Origin: Pseudomonadota bacterium
Lineage (GTDB): Bacteria; Pseudomonadota; Gammaproteobacteria; Steroidobacterales; Woeseiaceae
Length of the DNA: 64,000 nucleotides
Assembly: GCA_022563255.1 (NCBI GenBank)
Contig: JADFNS010000002.1
Location: forward strand, 113,872 to 177,871
Direction of reading: 5' to 3'
How positions within the stretch are numbered: the stretch's first letter is position 1; the number at the start of each line of letters is the position of its first letter. Below, piece after piece: positions 1 through 9,239 of this stretch. The notes beneath the pieces are model-generated. The model saw only the letters and a list, made by a program, of their open reading frames with translations, ran no database searches and had not been told where the DNA came from. A program made the position numbers and the translations under genes.

Positions 1-1269
1 GACAGCGCCCACGCCCAGTATTTTCAGGTTTTGCAACAGCCATCCACCGGCTGCTGCACGCGCTGGCGCTGGCTTCGGACTCCGGTCACTGGAGAATTTC
101 TTTCCAATCGCGCCGACCAGTTTCTTGAACCTATCTGCAACGTGGGAATCGTTCTGACCGAAGGCATCCGCGAGACCATCCTCTATCAGCGACTGGCCCG
201 GAGCGGTGATCACGGAACCCATTGGCGGGTCTTTTGGCGCGGTGGTCGATTGTGCGGTCTGGCGAAGCTTGGGTGCTGGTTTCGCCTTGATTTTGGATAC
301 CGGTTTTACCGCAGCGAGGCGACCCCCGCTCTTGAACGCCGCATCCGGCGCCTCGAGATGGTGTTTGACCGAAGATTCGATGGCAAGGCGGGCGCGACCG
401 GGTGAGACCGGTTTCAACAAAAAGCGGTAGACCTTGCCGCGGTTAATAAGGTCCATGAGCATTTCGCCGTCGTCGCGACGTCCCGCGACAATACAGACCA
501 GCCTCGGTGAACCCTTACGAAGGTGTTGTGTCAGCTGTTCGATTTTTCCGCCGACCATTGCGGCGTCAACCACACCAACGCCGATTTTAAATTTTCGGAT
601 CGCCTCATCCGCTTGCGCAAGCGTGTTCGCGTAGAATACCTTGTGCATGCCTCGTGCCGATGCTTTGACTGTCTCCAGGAATTCCCGATCTTTGGTAAGA
701 ACCAGAACATCGACGGCCCTGGATCCAACGCTTGCGGCTGCCGAAATTTTCTCCGGGTCGAGCGCCGGCAGACGTCCGGTGCCATCGCTGATGATCGCCG
801 AACCGTTCTCGGAGGTTTCCATGACAATGTGTTCGCTCGGCTGATCGACATTTGCCGTCGTGTCATTTGCGGAATGAGTCAGAGCCATGAGCCGCATTTG
901 ACGCGTCGCTTCATCGACAAGTTTGAGCAGCGACTCGCTGGTGACATTGCCGCGAACGATTTGAAATAACTCTTCGTTGCCTACCAGTGCTTCAAGCCCA
1001 CTGTCGGCGTCACCGGCGAGGAGTATGCCGATCATGTCGGGCGAGCGTTTACGCGCTTCTCGCAGCGCATCGAGACCGCTCATGCCGGGAAGGTCCTGCG
1101 CGGAGATGAGCACATTGATCGGCGTCTCTACGAGAGTGTTCAGCGCTTCACTGCCGCTGGTGGCGCAATGCACCGTATAATTATCGCTAAACCCCGCACT
1201 CAGGTCGTCCAGCGTGCTTTGCTCGCTGTGCAGAATCAATACCTGTGTTTTAAATTTGTCCAGCGGCAC
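1..1269 (-). CDS. Double receiver-domain (REC-like) protein, C-terminus cut off by the window edge
   Basis: The frame is open from a GTG at 1269 (GGAG just upstream) to the first base, giving 423 codons without a stop. Residues about 8-125 fold like a response-regulator receiver, but the phosphoacceptor Asp position is Ala57 (LISAQDLPGM). A second receiver-like module at about 190-300 keeps a candidate Asp (GVGVVDAAM) and the conserved Lys-Pro (FLLKPVS). A Lys/Ala/Pro-rich linker follows, and the visible end turns hydrophobic (GGWLLQNLKILGVGAV), which may begin a membrane helix. No output domain is visible. It lies downstream of thrS on the same strand with a 156-base gap. Role unknown; probably a signalling or scaffold protein. 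Confidence 0.75.
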   Translation of the reverse strand, partial: MPLDKFKTQVLILHSEQSTLDDLSAGFSDNYTVHCATSGSEALNTLVETPINVLISAQDLPGMSGLDALREARKRSPDMIGILLAGDADSGLEALVGNEELFQIVRGNVTSESLLKLVDEATRQMRLMALTHSANDTTANVDQPSEHIVMETSENGSAIISDGTGRLPALDPEKISAAASVGSRAVDVLVLTKDREFLETVKASARGMHKVFYANTLAQADEAIRKFKIGVGVVDAAMVGGKIEQLTQHLRKGSPRLVCIVAGRRDDGEMLMDLINRGKVYRFLLKPVSPGRARLAIESSVKHHLEAPDAAFKSGGRLAAVKPVSKIKAKPAPKLRQTAQSTTAPKDPPMGSVITAPGQSLIEDGLADAFGQNDSHVADRFKKLVGAIGKKFSSDRSPKPAPARAAAGGWLLQNLKILGVGAV

Positions 1270-1425
1270 TTTGCCTACTCCGATGTCTTATGTTGAATCG
1301 CTCACACGGTCCTCGCGTCGCAGCAGTATAGCCTTGGAGTTCCGCGAGAAGTGAGGGCCGCTGAGACTGAATGCAGAATCTGTGACGCGGCGCACAGTGC
1401 GAGCACAGTGCACGTCACTTTTCAC

Positions 1426-3348
1426 CTAGTGGCGCGCGCCGTGGGTTTCGATCTCGGACAGGAGGGAGGAAATCGCGTCGTCCAGCGACATGACCTGCTG
1501 TTTCTTGGATCCCAGCCGGCGAACGGCAACGGAACGATCGTCGACTTCACGCTGGCCGATGGCAAATTGCACCGGCACTTTCGCGACACTGTGTTCGCGA
1601 ACCTTGTACGATATTTTCTCGTTCCTCAGATCAGTTTCAGCACGTATGCCTTTAGCGCGCAGCAACCTTGCTATCTCGGTCGCGTACTCGTCAGCAGCGG
1701 AGGTGATCGTCAGGACCTTGACCTGCAGCGGGGCAAGCCACAGCGGCAGGTTGCCGGCGTGATGCTCGAGCAGGATGCCAATGAAGCGTTCCAGCGAGCC
1801 GAAGATTGCGCGGTGCAGCATGACAGGAAAATGCTTGTTGCCGTCTTCGCCGATGTAAGTTGCGCCGAGGCGGCCGGGCATATTCAAGTCGACCTGCAAT
1901 GTTCCACATTGCCAGTCCCGACCGATCGCATCGCGCAGCACGAATTCAATCTTGGGTCCGTAAAACGCGCCTTCGCCCGGGTTGTGAGTGTAGTCAAGAC
2001 CGGACACCTCGAGCGCCTTGACGAGAGCGGCCTCCGCCTGATCCCACACAGCGTCTTCGCCGACCCGGACTTCGGGCCGGTCGGCGTACTTGATTTGTAC
2101 GTCCTCGAAACCAAAGTCGCGGTAAATGCCGAGGATAAGATCGCAGACCGCAACGACCTCGGCGGTGATCTGTTCCGGCGTACAAAAAATATGGGCGTCG
2201 TCTTGCGTAAACGCACGCACACGCATCATGCCGTGCAATGCGCCGGAAGGCTCGTAGCGGTGACACTTGCCAAATTCCGCAAGACGGTAGGGGAGGTCCC
2301 GATAACTGGTGATGCCTTGCTTGAAGACCTGCACGTGCCCCGGGCAATTCATTGGCTTGATAGCGTAAGTGCGGCCGTCGGGCGTCTCGGTCGTAAACAT
2401 GCTGTCGCCGAACGTCTCCCAGTGACCGGAGGCTTCCCACAGGGAGCGGGATACGATTTCCGGCGTATTGATCTCCAGATAGCCCGCGGCGTCCTGTTGC
2501 TTGCGCATGAATCCGATCAGGTTCTGGAACAAGGTCCAGCCCTTAGGATGCCAGAACACGGCGCCGGGAGATTCCTCCTGAAAATGAAATAAATCCATGA
2601 TCCGGCCCAGACGCCGATGATCGCGTTTCTCCGCCTCCTCAAGCATGTGCAGATATTTCCGCAGCTGCTTTTCGTTGGACCAGGCCGTGCCGTAGATGCG
2701 CTGCAGCATTTCGTTTTTCGAATCACCGCGCCAGTAAGCACCCGATACATGTGTCAGCTTGAACGCCTTGCCGAGTTTGCCCGTTGATGTCAGGTGCGGG
2801 CCACGACAGAGATCGATAAAATCGCCTTGGCGGTACAGCGTCAGTTCATCGTCTGACGGAATTCCCGCGATGATTTTGGCTTTGTACTCTTCGCCGATAC
2901 CACGAAAGAAATCGACAGCTTTGTCGCGCTCCCAGACTTCGCGCGTGATGGGCTCGTCGCGATCGACGATTTCTTTCATGCGCGCTTCGATGGTCTCGAG
3001 ATCCAGATCCGTGAAAGGTTCTTCTCGTGCGAAGTCGTAATAGAAGCCGTTGTCGATTGCCGGACCAATCGTCACCTGAGTGTCCGGCCAGAGTTCCTTG
3101 ACTGCCTCGGCGAGCACATGTGCCGCATCGTGTCGTAGCAACTCCAGTCCGTCATCGGAATCGCGGGTCACGACCTCAACCGCGGCGTCGTTATCGATTT
3201 TGCGGGTCAGGTCCCACGCCGCGCCATCGACGCGCACAGCAACGGCAGCCTTGGCAAGGCCCTCGCCAATGCTTGCTGCAATTTCGTTTCCAGTTACAGC
3301 GTCGTCGTAGTGACGCTCGGAACCGTCAGGTAAAGTAATTTTCGGCAT
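1426..3348 (-). CDS. thrS: Threonine--tRNA ligase
   Basis: Cytoplasmic class II synthetase that charges tRNA-Thr and hydrolyses mischarged Ser-tRNA-Thr. At 640 aa it has the full bacterial length. It has an N-terminal TGS domain (1-62), an editing domain with His73/His77 (HDAAH) and Cys181/His185 (CRGPH), a class II core with the zinc Cys335 in KPMNCPGH, and a C-terminal anticodon-binding domain from about 535. In most gammaproteobacteria infC-rpmI-rplT follow directly. Here the next gene is a receiver protein and the 156-base gap cannot hold infC. It is divergent from glnS. Confidence 0.98.
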   Translation of the reverse strand: MPKITLPDGSERHYDDAVTGNEIAASIGEGLAKAAVAVRVDGAAWDLTRKIDNDAAVEVVTRDSDDGLELLRHDAAHVLAEAVKELWPDTQVTIGPAIDNGFYYDFAREEPFTDLDLETIEARMKEIVDRDEPITREVWERDKAVDFFRGIGEEYKAKIIAGIPSDDELTLYRQGDFIDLCRGPHLTSTGKLGKAFKLTHVSGAYWRGDSKNEMLQRIYGTAWSNEKQLRKYLHMLEEAEKRDHRRLGRIMDLFHFQEESPGAVFWHPKGWTLFQNLIGFMRKQQDAAGYLEINTPEIVSRSLWEASGHWETFGDSMFTTETPDGRTYAIKPMNCPGHVQVFKQGITSYRDLPYRLAEFGKCHRYEPSGALHGMMRVRAFTQDDAHIFCTPEQITAEVVAVCDLILGIYRDFGFEDVQIKYADRPEVRVGEDAVWDQAEAALVKALEVSGLDYTHNPGEGAFYGPKIEFVLRDAIGRDWQCGTLQVDLNMPGRLGATYIGEDGNKHFPVMLHRAIFGSLERFIGILLEHHAGNLPLWLAPLQVKVLTITSAADEYATEIARLLRAKGIRAETDLRNEKISYKVREHSVAKVPVQFAIGQREVDDRSVAVRRLGSKKQQVMSLDDAISSLLSEIETHGARH

Positions 3349-3467
3349 GATTTAGTAGATTGATAAGACTGTGCGAGGGGACGCTGCGCTATTGTACTCG
3401 AAATGCCTCGCAGATAAACCAGTTCGAGTACAATGCGCCCCTTCGCAAACGAGCTGGACCAGCACCT

Positions 3468-5150
3468 ATGAGCGAACCTCAGTCGCGGGATTTCATCCGC
3501 CAGATCATTCACGAAGACCTGGAGTCGGGCAAGCACGACAGCATTGTGACGCGTTTCCCGCCCGAGCCAAACGGCTTCCTGCACATCGGGCATGTCATGT
3601 CGATCTGTCTGAATTTCAGCGTGGCGGCGGAGAACAACGGGCGGACTTATCTGCGCTTTGACGACACGAATCCGGGGAAGGAGAGCGAAGAGTACGTAGC
3701 AGCCATAGAGCGCGATGTGCACTGGTTGGGTTTCGACTGGGGCGACCGTCTTACACATGCGTCCGACTATTTCGGGCAGCTATACGAGTCCGCGGTGCAG
3801 TTGGTTGAATTGGGCGCCGCCTATGTGGACAGCCTCAGTGCCGATGAAATTCGCGAATATCGTGGGACGCTGACCACGCCGGGCAAGGACAGCCCGCACC
3901 GGAACCGAAGTGTTGCAGAGAATCTCGACTTGCTGGCGCGCATGCGTGCCGGGGAGTTTGCCGACGGTGAAATGGTGTTGCGCGCGAAGATCGATATGCG
4001 CTCACCCAACATGAATTTGCGCGATCCGGCGCTGTATCGAATACGGCACGTGACACATCAGCACACGGGTGACAAATGGTGCATCTACCCGATGTACGAT
4101 TTCGCGCATACGCTCAGCGATGCCTTTGAGGGCATTACCCATTCGCTGTGTACGCTCGAGTTTGAAGATCACCGCCCGTTGTACAACTGGTTTCTTGAGC
4201 AACTCAAGCCGCCGCACCAACCGCGGCAGATTGAGTTCTCGCGCCTGAACCTGGCGTACGCGATTACCAGCAAACGCAAACTTGGCGCGCTCGTGGAAGA
4301 GGGGATTGTTGCGGGATGGGACGACCCACGTATGCCTACGATCGCGGGCATGCGCCGCCGCGGATATCCGGCAGCAGCGCTGCGAGATTTCGTGACGCGG
4401 GCCGGAGTGACGAAGAAGGACAAATTGATCGAGATGGGCGTGCTGGAAAACTGCGTGCGCGAGAATCTGGGTGAGGCGGCAGAACGTCGTCTGGCCGTGT
4501 TGCGTCCGCTCAAGATTGTGCTGACGAATTATCCCGAAGACAAAAGCGAAATGATGTCGGCGATGAATCACCCAGGCCGTCCGGAACTCGGCAATCGGGA
4601 AATTCCGTTCTCGCGAGAACTGTGGATAGAGCAGGACGACTTCATGGAAGAGGCGCCCCGAAAATTCTTTCGTCTGCAACCCGGCGGTGAAGTTCGGTTG
4701 CGTTTCGGTTACATCATTCGTTGTGATGAAGTCGTCAAGAACGATGCCGGCGAAGTTGTTGAACTCCATTGCAGTTACGATCCGGAAACGCGCAGCGGTA
4801 CGGGGACCAGCGACCGAAAGGTAAAAGGAACGATTCACTGGGTGTCATGCGCGCATGCCATCGATGCGAAGGTGCGGCTGTACGATCGACTGTTCACAGA
4901 GGTCAACCCGAATTCAGCGGCAGATTTTCACACAATTCTGAATGCCGATTCTCTGCAGACCGTGGACGCGAAGCTGGAACCCTCACTGTCCTCGCTGGCA
5001 CCTGGCGATGCGGTGCAGTTCGAGCGACTGGGTTACTTTTGCATTGATAGTGAAGAACATTCTGGTGACACGCTGGTTTTCAATCGAATTGTCACGCTGC
5101 GAGATACCTGGGCCAAAATCGAAAAGCAGGCGATACAACAGCAGCACTAA
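3468..5150 (+). CDS. glnS: Glutamine--tRNA ligase
   Basis: Class I synthetase charging tRNA-Gln in the cytoplasm; 560 aa, the usual size. The start at 3468 gives MSEPQSRDFIRQII, the normal N-terminus of the family. An in-frame ATG at 3360 would add 36 residues with no family counterpart. The signature HIGH is at residues 39-42 and the KMSKS-equivalent TSKRKL at 267-272. The C-terminal beta-barrel anticodon domain is complete. It is divergent from thrS and followed by a hairpin terminator. Confidence 0.97.
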   Translation: MSEPQSRDFIRQIIHEDLESGKHDSIVTRFPPEPNGFLHIGHVMSICLNFSVAAENNGRTYLRFDDTNPGKESEEYVAAIERDVHWLGFDWGDRLTHASDYFGQLYESAVQLVELGAAYVDSLSADEIREYRGTLTTPGKDSPHRNRSVAENLDLLARMRAGEFADGEMVLRAKIDMRSPNMNLRDPALYRIRHVTHQHTGDKWCIYPMYDFAHTLSDAFEGITHSLCTLEFEDHRPLYNWFLEQLKPPHQPRQIEFSRLNLAYAITSKRKLGALVEEGIVAGWDDPRMPTIAGMRRRGYPAAALRDFVTRAGVTKKDKLIEMGVLENCVRENLGEAAERRLAVLRPLKIVLTNYPEDKSEMMSAMNHPGRPELGNREIPFSRELWIEQDDFMEEAPRKFFRLQPGGEVRLRFGYIIRCDEVVKNDAGEVVELHCSYDPETRSGTGTSDRKVKGTIHWVSCAHAIDAKVRLYDRLFTEVNPNSAADFHTILNADSLQTVDAKLEPSLSSLAPGDAVQFERLGYFCIDSEEHSGDTLVFNRIVTLRDTWAKIEKQAIQQQH

Positions 5151-5215
5151 CGGCGAGAGTTGGCGAGAAGCGGAAGTTCAACCTATTTGATTGGCAACAT
5201 GTTAGGGCAAAAAGA

Positions 5216-5237
5216 AAACCCCGCTGTAACGGGGTTT
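5216..5237 (+). terminator. Rho-independent terminator after glnS
   Basis: An 8-bp perfect stem (AAACCCCG / CGGGGTTT) with a 6-base loop, CTGTAA. The T-run after the stem is short, being formed mostly by the stem itself plus TCT. It lies 65 bases after the glnS stop and ahead of a convergent small ORF, so it could serve both strands. Confidence 0.75.
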
Positions 5238-5278
5238 CTAATGTTGATGTCAATATCGCTGGAGCCAGTACTTCATCA

Positions 5279-5536
5279 TTAATCCGGCTCAGGGCTCACT
5301 GATTCGGCTGATTCTGCCTCGTCCGGCTCTGGGATCATTTCCAGGTAATACTCTTCTATTAACGCAACTCTTGCTCTCGTGTACTCTTCTTTAGAGATTT
5401 TCTTATTACCTCTCATTTGATCCAGATCGTTGAGTTTCTTAATTCCAACCGATGAATCTGGACCAGAAACTGTGACTGGGCCCCCTTCTTTGTAATGTCC
5501 GCTTTGGGTCAGCAGCAGTCGCCCAGTGTAGCTCAA
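5279..5536 (-). CDS. Small SHOCT-like protein or gene remnant
   Basis: An 85-aa frame with a TTG start. Residues about 33-68 (IKKLNDLDQMRGNKKISKEE onward) resemble the SHOCT short C-terminal domain, a helical pair usually ending longer membrane or secreted proteins. The tail is acidic (PEPDEAESAESVSPEPD). The first 14 codons or so lie inside a copy of the dispersed CTGCTTTC-type repeat (5494-5530). The true N-terminus may therefore have been lost or start further in. Base composition is more A+T-rich than the neighbours, suggesting acquired DNA. Function not known. Confidence 0.4.
   Translation of the reverse strand: MSYTGRLLLTQSGHYKEGGPVTVSGPDSSVGIKKLNDLDQMRGNKKISKEEYTRARVALIEEYYLEMIPEPDEAESAESVSPEPD
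5494..5530 (+). repeat. Dispersed short repeat, copy near the SHOCT-like ORF
   Basis: The segment containing TGTCCGCTTTGGGTCAGCAG closely matches copies at 63807-63840 and 63921-63960, including the shared CAGCAGCAGTCG. This places one member of the family about 56 kb from the main clusters. Confidence 0.5.
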
Positions 5537-5566
5537 AAACAGTCATTGGAATGACCGGAGTAGGGT

Positions 5567-5896
5567 CTATAGCGGCCGTTTCTTCCTGGGTTTCGGCACT
5601 GGCAGGTCCGCCGCGGTCGCCGTCAGCAAATTCGTCAACCAGTCGCCGTCCTCTATTTGATCTTCTATCAGGAACGAGTTCTTTGCCCCGGAGTAGGCTG
5701 GTGCTTCAACGACGTTACCGATGAATTCCCTGCCCGCTCGGGTCGGTTTGACGAACAACTGGTCGCCGCAGATAAGTGCCACGACCTTGCCGTCGAGGTA
5801 GAGCGTGCAACCACCGAACATCATCCGGTGCGTCAGGTTGCAGCTGTCGTCGACCTGGTCGGTGACGTACTCAACAAACTCCAATCCCTGTGCCAC
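5567..5896 (-). CDS. TfoX N-terminal domain protein
   Basis: A 109-aa protein starting at GTG 5896, preceded by CGGGAGAACGA, a fair ribosome site. The frame extends upstream to 5998, but that part contains an 18-bp palindrome and has no family similarity. The sequence matches the TfoX_N family: a helix with EYVTDQ, the core RMMFGGCTLYLDGKVVALI, then FVKPT, GAKNSF and a terminal helix. TfoX/Sxy proteins promote competence gene expression. Stand-alone TfoX_N proteins like this one have no settled function. It ends in a basic tail, PKPRKKRPL. Confidence 0.8.
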   Translation of the reverse strand: MAQGLEFVEYVTDQVDDSCNLTHRMMFGGCTLYLDGKVVALICGDQLFVKPTRAGREFIGNVVEAPAYSGAKNSFLIEDQIEDGDWLTNLLTATAADLPVPKPRKKRPL

Positions 5897-5932
5897 TCTC
5901 GTTCTCCCGATCAGTGCCAAGCTCTGGCCTTT

Positions 5933-5950
5933 ATCCCTCCGCGGAGGGAT
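5933..5950. terminator. Perfect 18-bp palindrome with T-run, likely terminator
   Basis: ATCCCTCCGCGGAGGGAT is its own reverse complement and is followed on the plus strand by TTTTTTC. On the minus strand it lies between the DUF62 gene (ending 5982) and the TfoX_N start (5896). The T-run is on the wrong side for minus-strand termination, so an operator or stem in the intergenic leader is also possible. Confidence 0.45.
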
Positions 5951-5981
5951 TTTTTCAGAAAGGCCGTCGAGCGCAGTAAAT

Positions 5982-6785
5982 CTACGTTGTATACCCATCC
6001 GTGACGATTAACGGTGCGCCGCGTTCGGAGTTAAGCCCCGCAGCCGCACTGCCTTCGGCTTTCGCAATTTCCACAACCTCGAATGAATTGATGAGCGCCA
6101 GAAAATCACCGGGCGTCGCTCTGCCGTAAGTCGACAGCATCGGCAGTTGATGGCCGGCGATGTGGATGACCGGCTCAGCGAAGTCCTTGATCAGTGATGC
6201 ATCGATGTTACTGATGAGATTACCGAAGGCGTCGATCGTAATGATGGTGCCCGTAACTTTTTCCGCCAGCACCTCGGGATCGTTCAGCCAGCCTGGGGTC
6301 CATTCGGTGACCGGTTTACCCAGAGCAGTGAGCGGCAACCTGCCGGCGGCGAGTTCGGCCGCCACGGGGGCAAAGATATCCCTGCCGTGAAATGTGTCGC
6401 TGATCTTGCCAAGTCGCAAAGACGTCAGCTTATCGACATCCAGCTGCCATATCCGTGGATTTTCAGCGTGATCAAGCAGCGGCGCCAGCAAGCCGTTGTC
6501 GGGAGCCATAAAGACATGACCGTCGTGCTCGACCACGAGGATTTCGCGTTCTGTGCCGACGCCGGGGTCGACAATCGCTATGTGTATCGTGCCACACGGG
6601 AAATATTGATAGGAACGACTGATCCAGAAACCGGCTTCCGGTGGCCATTGCGGCGGAATGTCGTGTGCGAGGTCGATCACGCGGGCGTCCGGGAATCGAC
6701 TGAGGATTACGCCGTGCATGACGGCGGCGAACGGGCCCTTGTGACCGAAATCGGTCGTCATCGTAATGACACCTGACCATTGCAT
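5982..6785 (-). CDS. SAM hydroxide adenosyltransferase (DUF62 / fluorinase superfamily)
   Basis: A 267-aa protein of the fluorinase/chlorinase superfamily. Members with the Asp-Arg-His triad convert S-adenosylmethionine and water to adenosine and methionine. The visible motifs are TTDFG (10-14), DPGVGTER with Asp73 and Arg80, PDNG (95-98) and TFHGRDIFAP with His133. This is the expected D73-R80-H133 triad of the hydrolytic subfamily; I see nothing pointing to halide use. The C-terminal beta-barrel domain is present (GTIITIDAFGNLISN). It follows the two acyl-CoA dehydrogenase genes on the same strand with a 14-base gap. Its physiological role is not established. Confidence 0.88.
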   Translation of the reverse strand: MQWSGVITMTTDFGHKGPFAAVMHGVILSRFPDARVIDLAHDIPPQWPPEAGFWISRSYQYFPCGTIHIAIVDPGVGTEREILVVEHDGHVFMAPDNGLLAPLLDHAENPRIWQLDVDKLTSLRLGKISDTFHGRDIFAPVAAELAAGRLPLTALGKPVTEWTPGWLNDPEVLAEKVTGTIITIDAFGNLISNIDASLIKDFAEPVIHIAGHQLPMLSTYGRATPGDFLALINSFEVVEIAKAEGSAAAGLNSERGAPLIVTDGYTT

Positions 6786-6799
6786 GTTTGTCAGCCGGC

Positions 6800-7924
6800 T
6801 CAGGTTGCCAGGCGGTCGAGATGCCAGTCGGCATTGCCGAACATCAGGCCGATCGCGGTGAGTCGCTTGAAGTAGTGCGCGACGTCGAGTTCCCAGGTGA
6901 CACCCATTCCGCCGTGTATCTGCACAGCTTCTTCACCGACCAGCTTGCCCGCGATACCGATTTGATACTTGATCGCGTGGACGGCTCGCGCACTTTCTTC
7001 GCCGCCCTCGGCCAATGTCATAACAGCCCACAGCAGCAGCGACCGGCTTTGTTCACCGGCGGCGTACATGTCGACCATGCGGTGCTGCAACGCCTGAAAA
7101 CTACCGATCGGCACGCCGAATTGCAGTCGGCTCTTGGCGTACTCAATGGTCTTTTCGGTCAATACGCTCATGATGCCGACGGCTTCCGCGCAGACGGCGA
7201 TAGTCGCGTCGGCAACGGCTGCGTCCATGGCGGCGAAGCCTGCATCGATTTCGCCGATGACAAGGTCGGCTGTCGCGGCGACGTTTTCAAGCGAGATCTC
7301 CGCGGCACGCTGCCCGTCGATGCATGCGTAGTCGCGGATTGACACGCCGGGGCTATCAGCCGCGATGCCAAACAACGTGATTCCGTCGGTGTCGTTTTGC
7401 TTACCGGAGGTGCGTGCGGGCACGATCAGCAGGTCTGCATTGCCGCCATTCAAAACGAGTCCCTTGGCGCCGTTGAGCCGCCAGGCGTCGCCGTCCCGGG
7501 TTGCTGTGGACAGGACGTTGTTGATGTCGTACCGGGCCTGGGGCTCGACGAACGCCAGTGTCGCTTGGAGCTCGCCGCCGATCAGCGGACTCAGCCATTT
7601 TTCCTTTTGTGCGGCGTTTGCCGCGCGCTTCAGCACGCCGCCGGCAAGTATCACATTGGCGAGATATGGTTCCACAACAAGGCCGCGCCCAAAGCGCTCC
7701 ATGACGACCATGATATCGACCGGCCCACCGTCAAATCCGCCGTCTGCCTCGCTGAACGGTACGGCTGTCCAGCCCAGTTCTGCGAACGTATTCCACACGT
7801 CCATGCTGTAGCCGTCATCGCTGTCCGCGTATTTCTGCCGGGTATCGAAAGCGTAGTCGTTGGCAACGAATTTCTCGATGCTGTCTGCGAGCATCAGTTG
7901 TACGTCGTTTAGTGAGAGATCCAT
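6800..7924 (-). CDS. Acyl-CoA dehydrogenase, smaller subunit of a probable heteromer
   Basis: A 374-aa acyl-CoA dehydrogenase fold: N-terminal helices, middle beta domain (LATLAFVEPQ-like region) and C-terminal helices. It carries the FAD-contact segment YAKSRLQFGVPIGSFQ and the IHGGMGVTWE loop, which the partner gene lacks. It lies 12 bases downstream of the 400-aa dehydrogenase gene. In mycobacterial FadE26/FadE27-type enzymes such pairs form alpha2beta2 complexes that split FAD binding between chains. Probably dehydrogenates a branched or steroid-derived acyl-CoA and passes electrons to ETF; substrate unknown. Confidence 0.88.
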   Translation of the reverse strand: MDLSLNDVQLMLADSIEKFVANDYAFDTRQKYADSDDGYSMDVWNTFAELGWTAVPFSEADGGFDGGPVDIMVVMERFGRGLVVEPYLANVILAGGVLKRAANAAQKEKWLSPLIGGELQATLAFVEPQARYDINNVLSTATRDGDAWRLNGAKGLVLNGGNADLLIVPARTSGKQNDTDGITLFGIAADSPGVSIRDYACIDGQRAAEISLENVAATADLVIGEIDAGFAAMDAAVADATIAVCAEAVGIMSVLTEKTIEYAKSRLQFGVPIGSFQALQHRMVDMYAAGEQSRSLLLWAVMTLAEGGEESARAVHAIKYQIGIAGKLVGEEAVQIHGGMGVTWELDVAHYFKRLTAIGLMFGNADWHLDRLAT

Positions 7925-7936
7925 TTCGTTTCGTCC

Positions 7937-9139
7937 CTAGAGTCCAAGCACGTGCTTGGCAATAATATTTTTCTGGATCTCGTTGGAGCCACCGAATATC
8001 GATAACTTGCGATGGTTGAAGTAAGTCAATGATGTACTGGTTTCTTTGCCTTCACCCACTCGTTCGTTTTCCGGGAATCCCAGGACGTACTGATCACGCA
8101 CATAGGGCAGCGCATAGTAACCGGCCGCTTCAAGATACAGGGCATCAACGCGCTGATGCAGTTCGGTGCCGGCGATTTTCAAGATAGACGACTCGGGGCC
8201 CGGCGCCTTTCCGGACGCGATGGATGCGAGAGTCCGCAGCTCCGTGTATTCGAGCGCTTTGAGTTCAACTTCGGCGGCAGCAATCTTGCGCATGAAATTA
8301 CGGTCGTTTGCCAGTGGTTCGCCACCGCGTATCGATTTTTCGGCCTGCGCCCGAAGTCGGGTCAAATCGAATTTCGAGCGCGCGACGCCGGCAATGTTGG
8401 TGCGTTCGTGTTGCAGCAATACCTTGCCATAGGTCCAGCCTTTGCCTTCTTCGCCAACCAGGTTTTCGATCGGAACTTTGACGTTTTCAAAGTGCACTTC
8501 ATTAACCTCGTGCTCGCCGCCCAGCATGATGATCGGCTTTACCGTTACGCCCGGCTGACGCATGTCGATAAGGACAAAACTGATTCCTTCCTGACGACGT
8601 GCAACATCGGTGTTCGTGCGTACGAGGCAGAAAATCCAGTCCGCGTACTGTCCCAACGTGGTCCAGGACTTGGTGCCGTTGACGACGTAGTGGTCGCCGT
8701 TCAGGTCAGCACGGGTTTTTAGCGAGGCAAGGTCAGATCCCGCGCCGGGCTCCGAATAACCCTGGCACCACCAGGTATTGGTTTGCAGAATATCGGGCAG
8801 AAACCGCTGCTTTTGTTCATCCGTGCCGTAGGTGTAAATAATCGGACCGACCATGCTCAGGCCGAATGCGAGGAATCCAGGGGCGTTTGCCCGTGCCTGT
8901 TCGTCCGCAAATATATATTTTTGCACCGGCGTCCAACCGGGACCGCCGTACTCCTTCGGCCAGTTCGGTGCGACCCAGCCCTTTTCATTGATGACCCTGT
9001 GCCAACGAATGACGTCGTCGCGCGTAAGCGGGACCGCATTGTTCTGTTTCTCGAGGATATCCTGTGGAAATTCGGTCTCGAAGAATTCGCGGACTTCGGC
9101 GCGAAACGCGAGTTCTTCGTTGCTAAAAGTGACATTCAT
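7937..9139 (-). CDS. Acyl-CoA dehydrogenase, larger (catalytic) subunit
   Basis: A 400-aa FAD-dependent dehydrogenase. It has FAD/substrate motifs QGYSEPGAGSDLASL (126-140) and VNGTKSWTT (153-161). The likely catalytic base is Glu245 in LLQHERTNIAG, because the alternative C-terminal position reads FGGSNEIQ without the usual Glu. The canonical Arg-Gln-Phe-Gly FAD contact is missing here but present in the partner encoded next, which argues for a heteromer. First gene of a minus-strand unit divergent from moaA. Confidence 0.92.
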   Translation of the reverse strand: MNVTFSNEELAFRAEVREFFETEFPQDILEKQNNAVPLTRDDVIRWHRVINEKGWVAPNWPKEYGGPGWTPVQKYIFADEQARANAPGFLAFGLSMVGPIIYTYGTDEQKQRFLPDILQTNTWWCQGYSEPGAGSDLASLKTRADLNGDHYVVNGTKSWTTLGQYADWIFCLVRTNTDVARRQEGISFVLIDMRQPGVTVKPIIMLGGEHEVNEVHFENVKVPIENLVGEEGKGWTYGKVLLQHERTNIAGVARSKFDLTRLRAQAEKSIRGGEPLANDRNFMRKIAAAEVELKALEYTELRTLASIASGKAPGPESSILKIAGTELHQRVDALYLEAAGYYALPYVRDQYVLGFPENERVGEGKETSTSLTYFNHRKLSIFGGSNEIQKNIIAKHVLGL

Positions 9140-9239
9140 GGATTAAAGCCTGAAATATGGGGGGCGCTGAGCTTATCAAACCGTGACAATTACGTCTGTT
9201 TCGGTTTGTCACAGCGTCATCTTGGTGCAAAATGGCGTT

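Noticed and set aside
1351..2592. A 413-codon frame antisense to thrS
   Set aside because: A shadow of a certain synthetase gene; no motif or ribosome site supports it.
9140..9239. Possible molybdenum-cofactor riboswitch upstream of moaA
   Set aside because: Only about 100 bases separate moaA from the divergent gene, and I saw no structure resembling the Moco aptamer.
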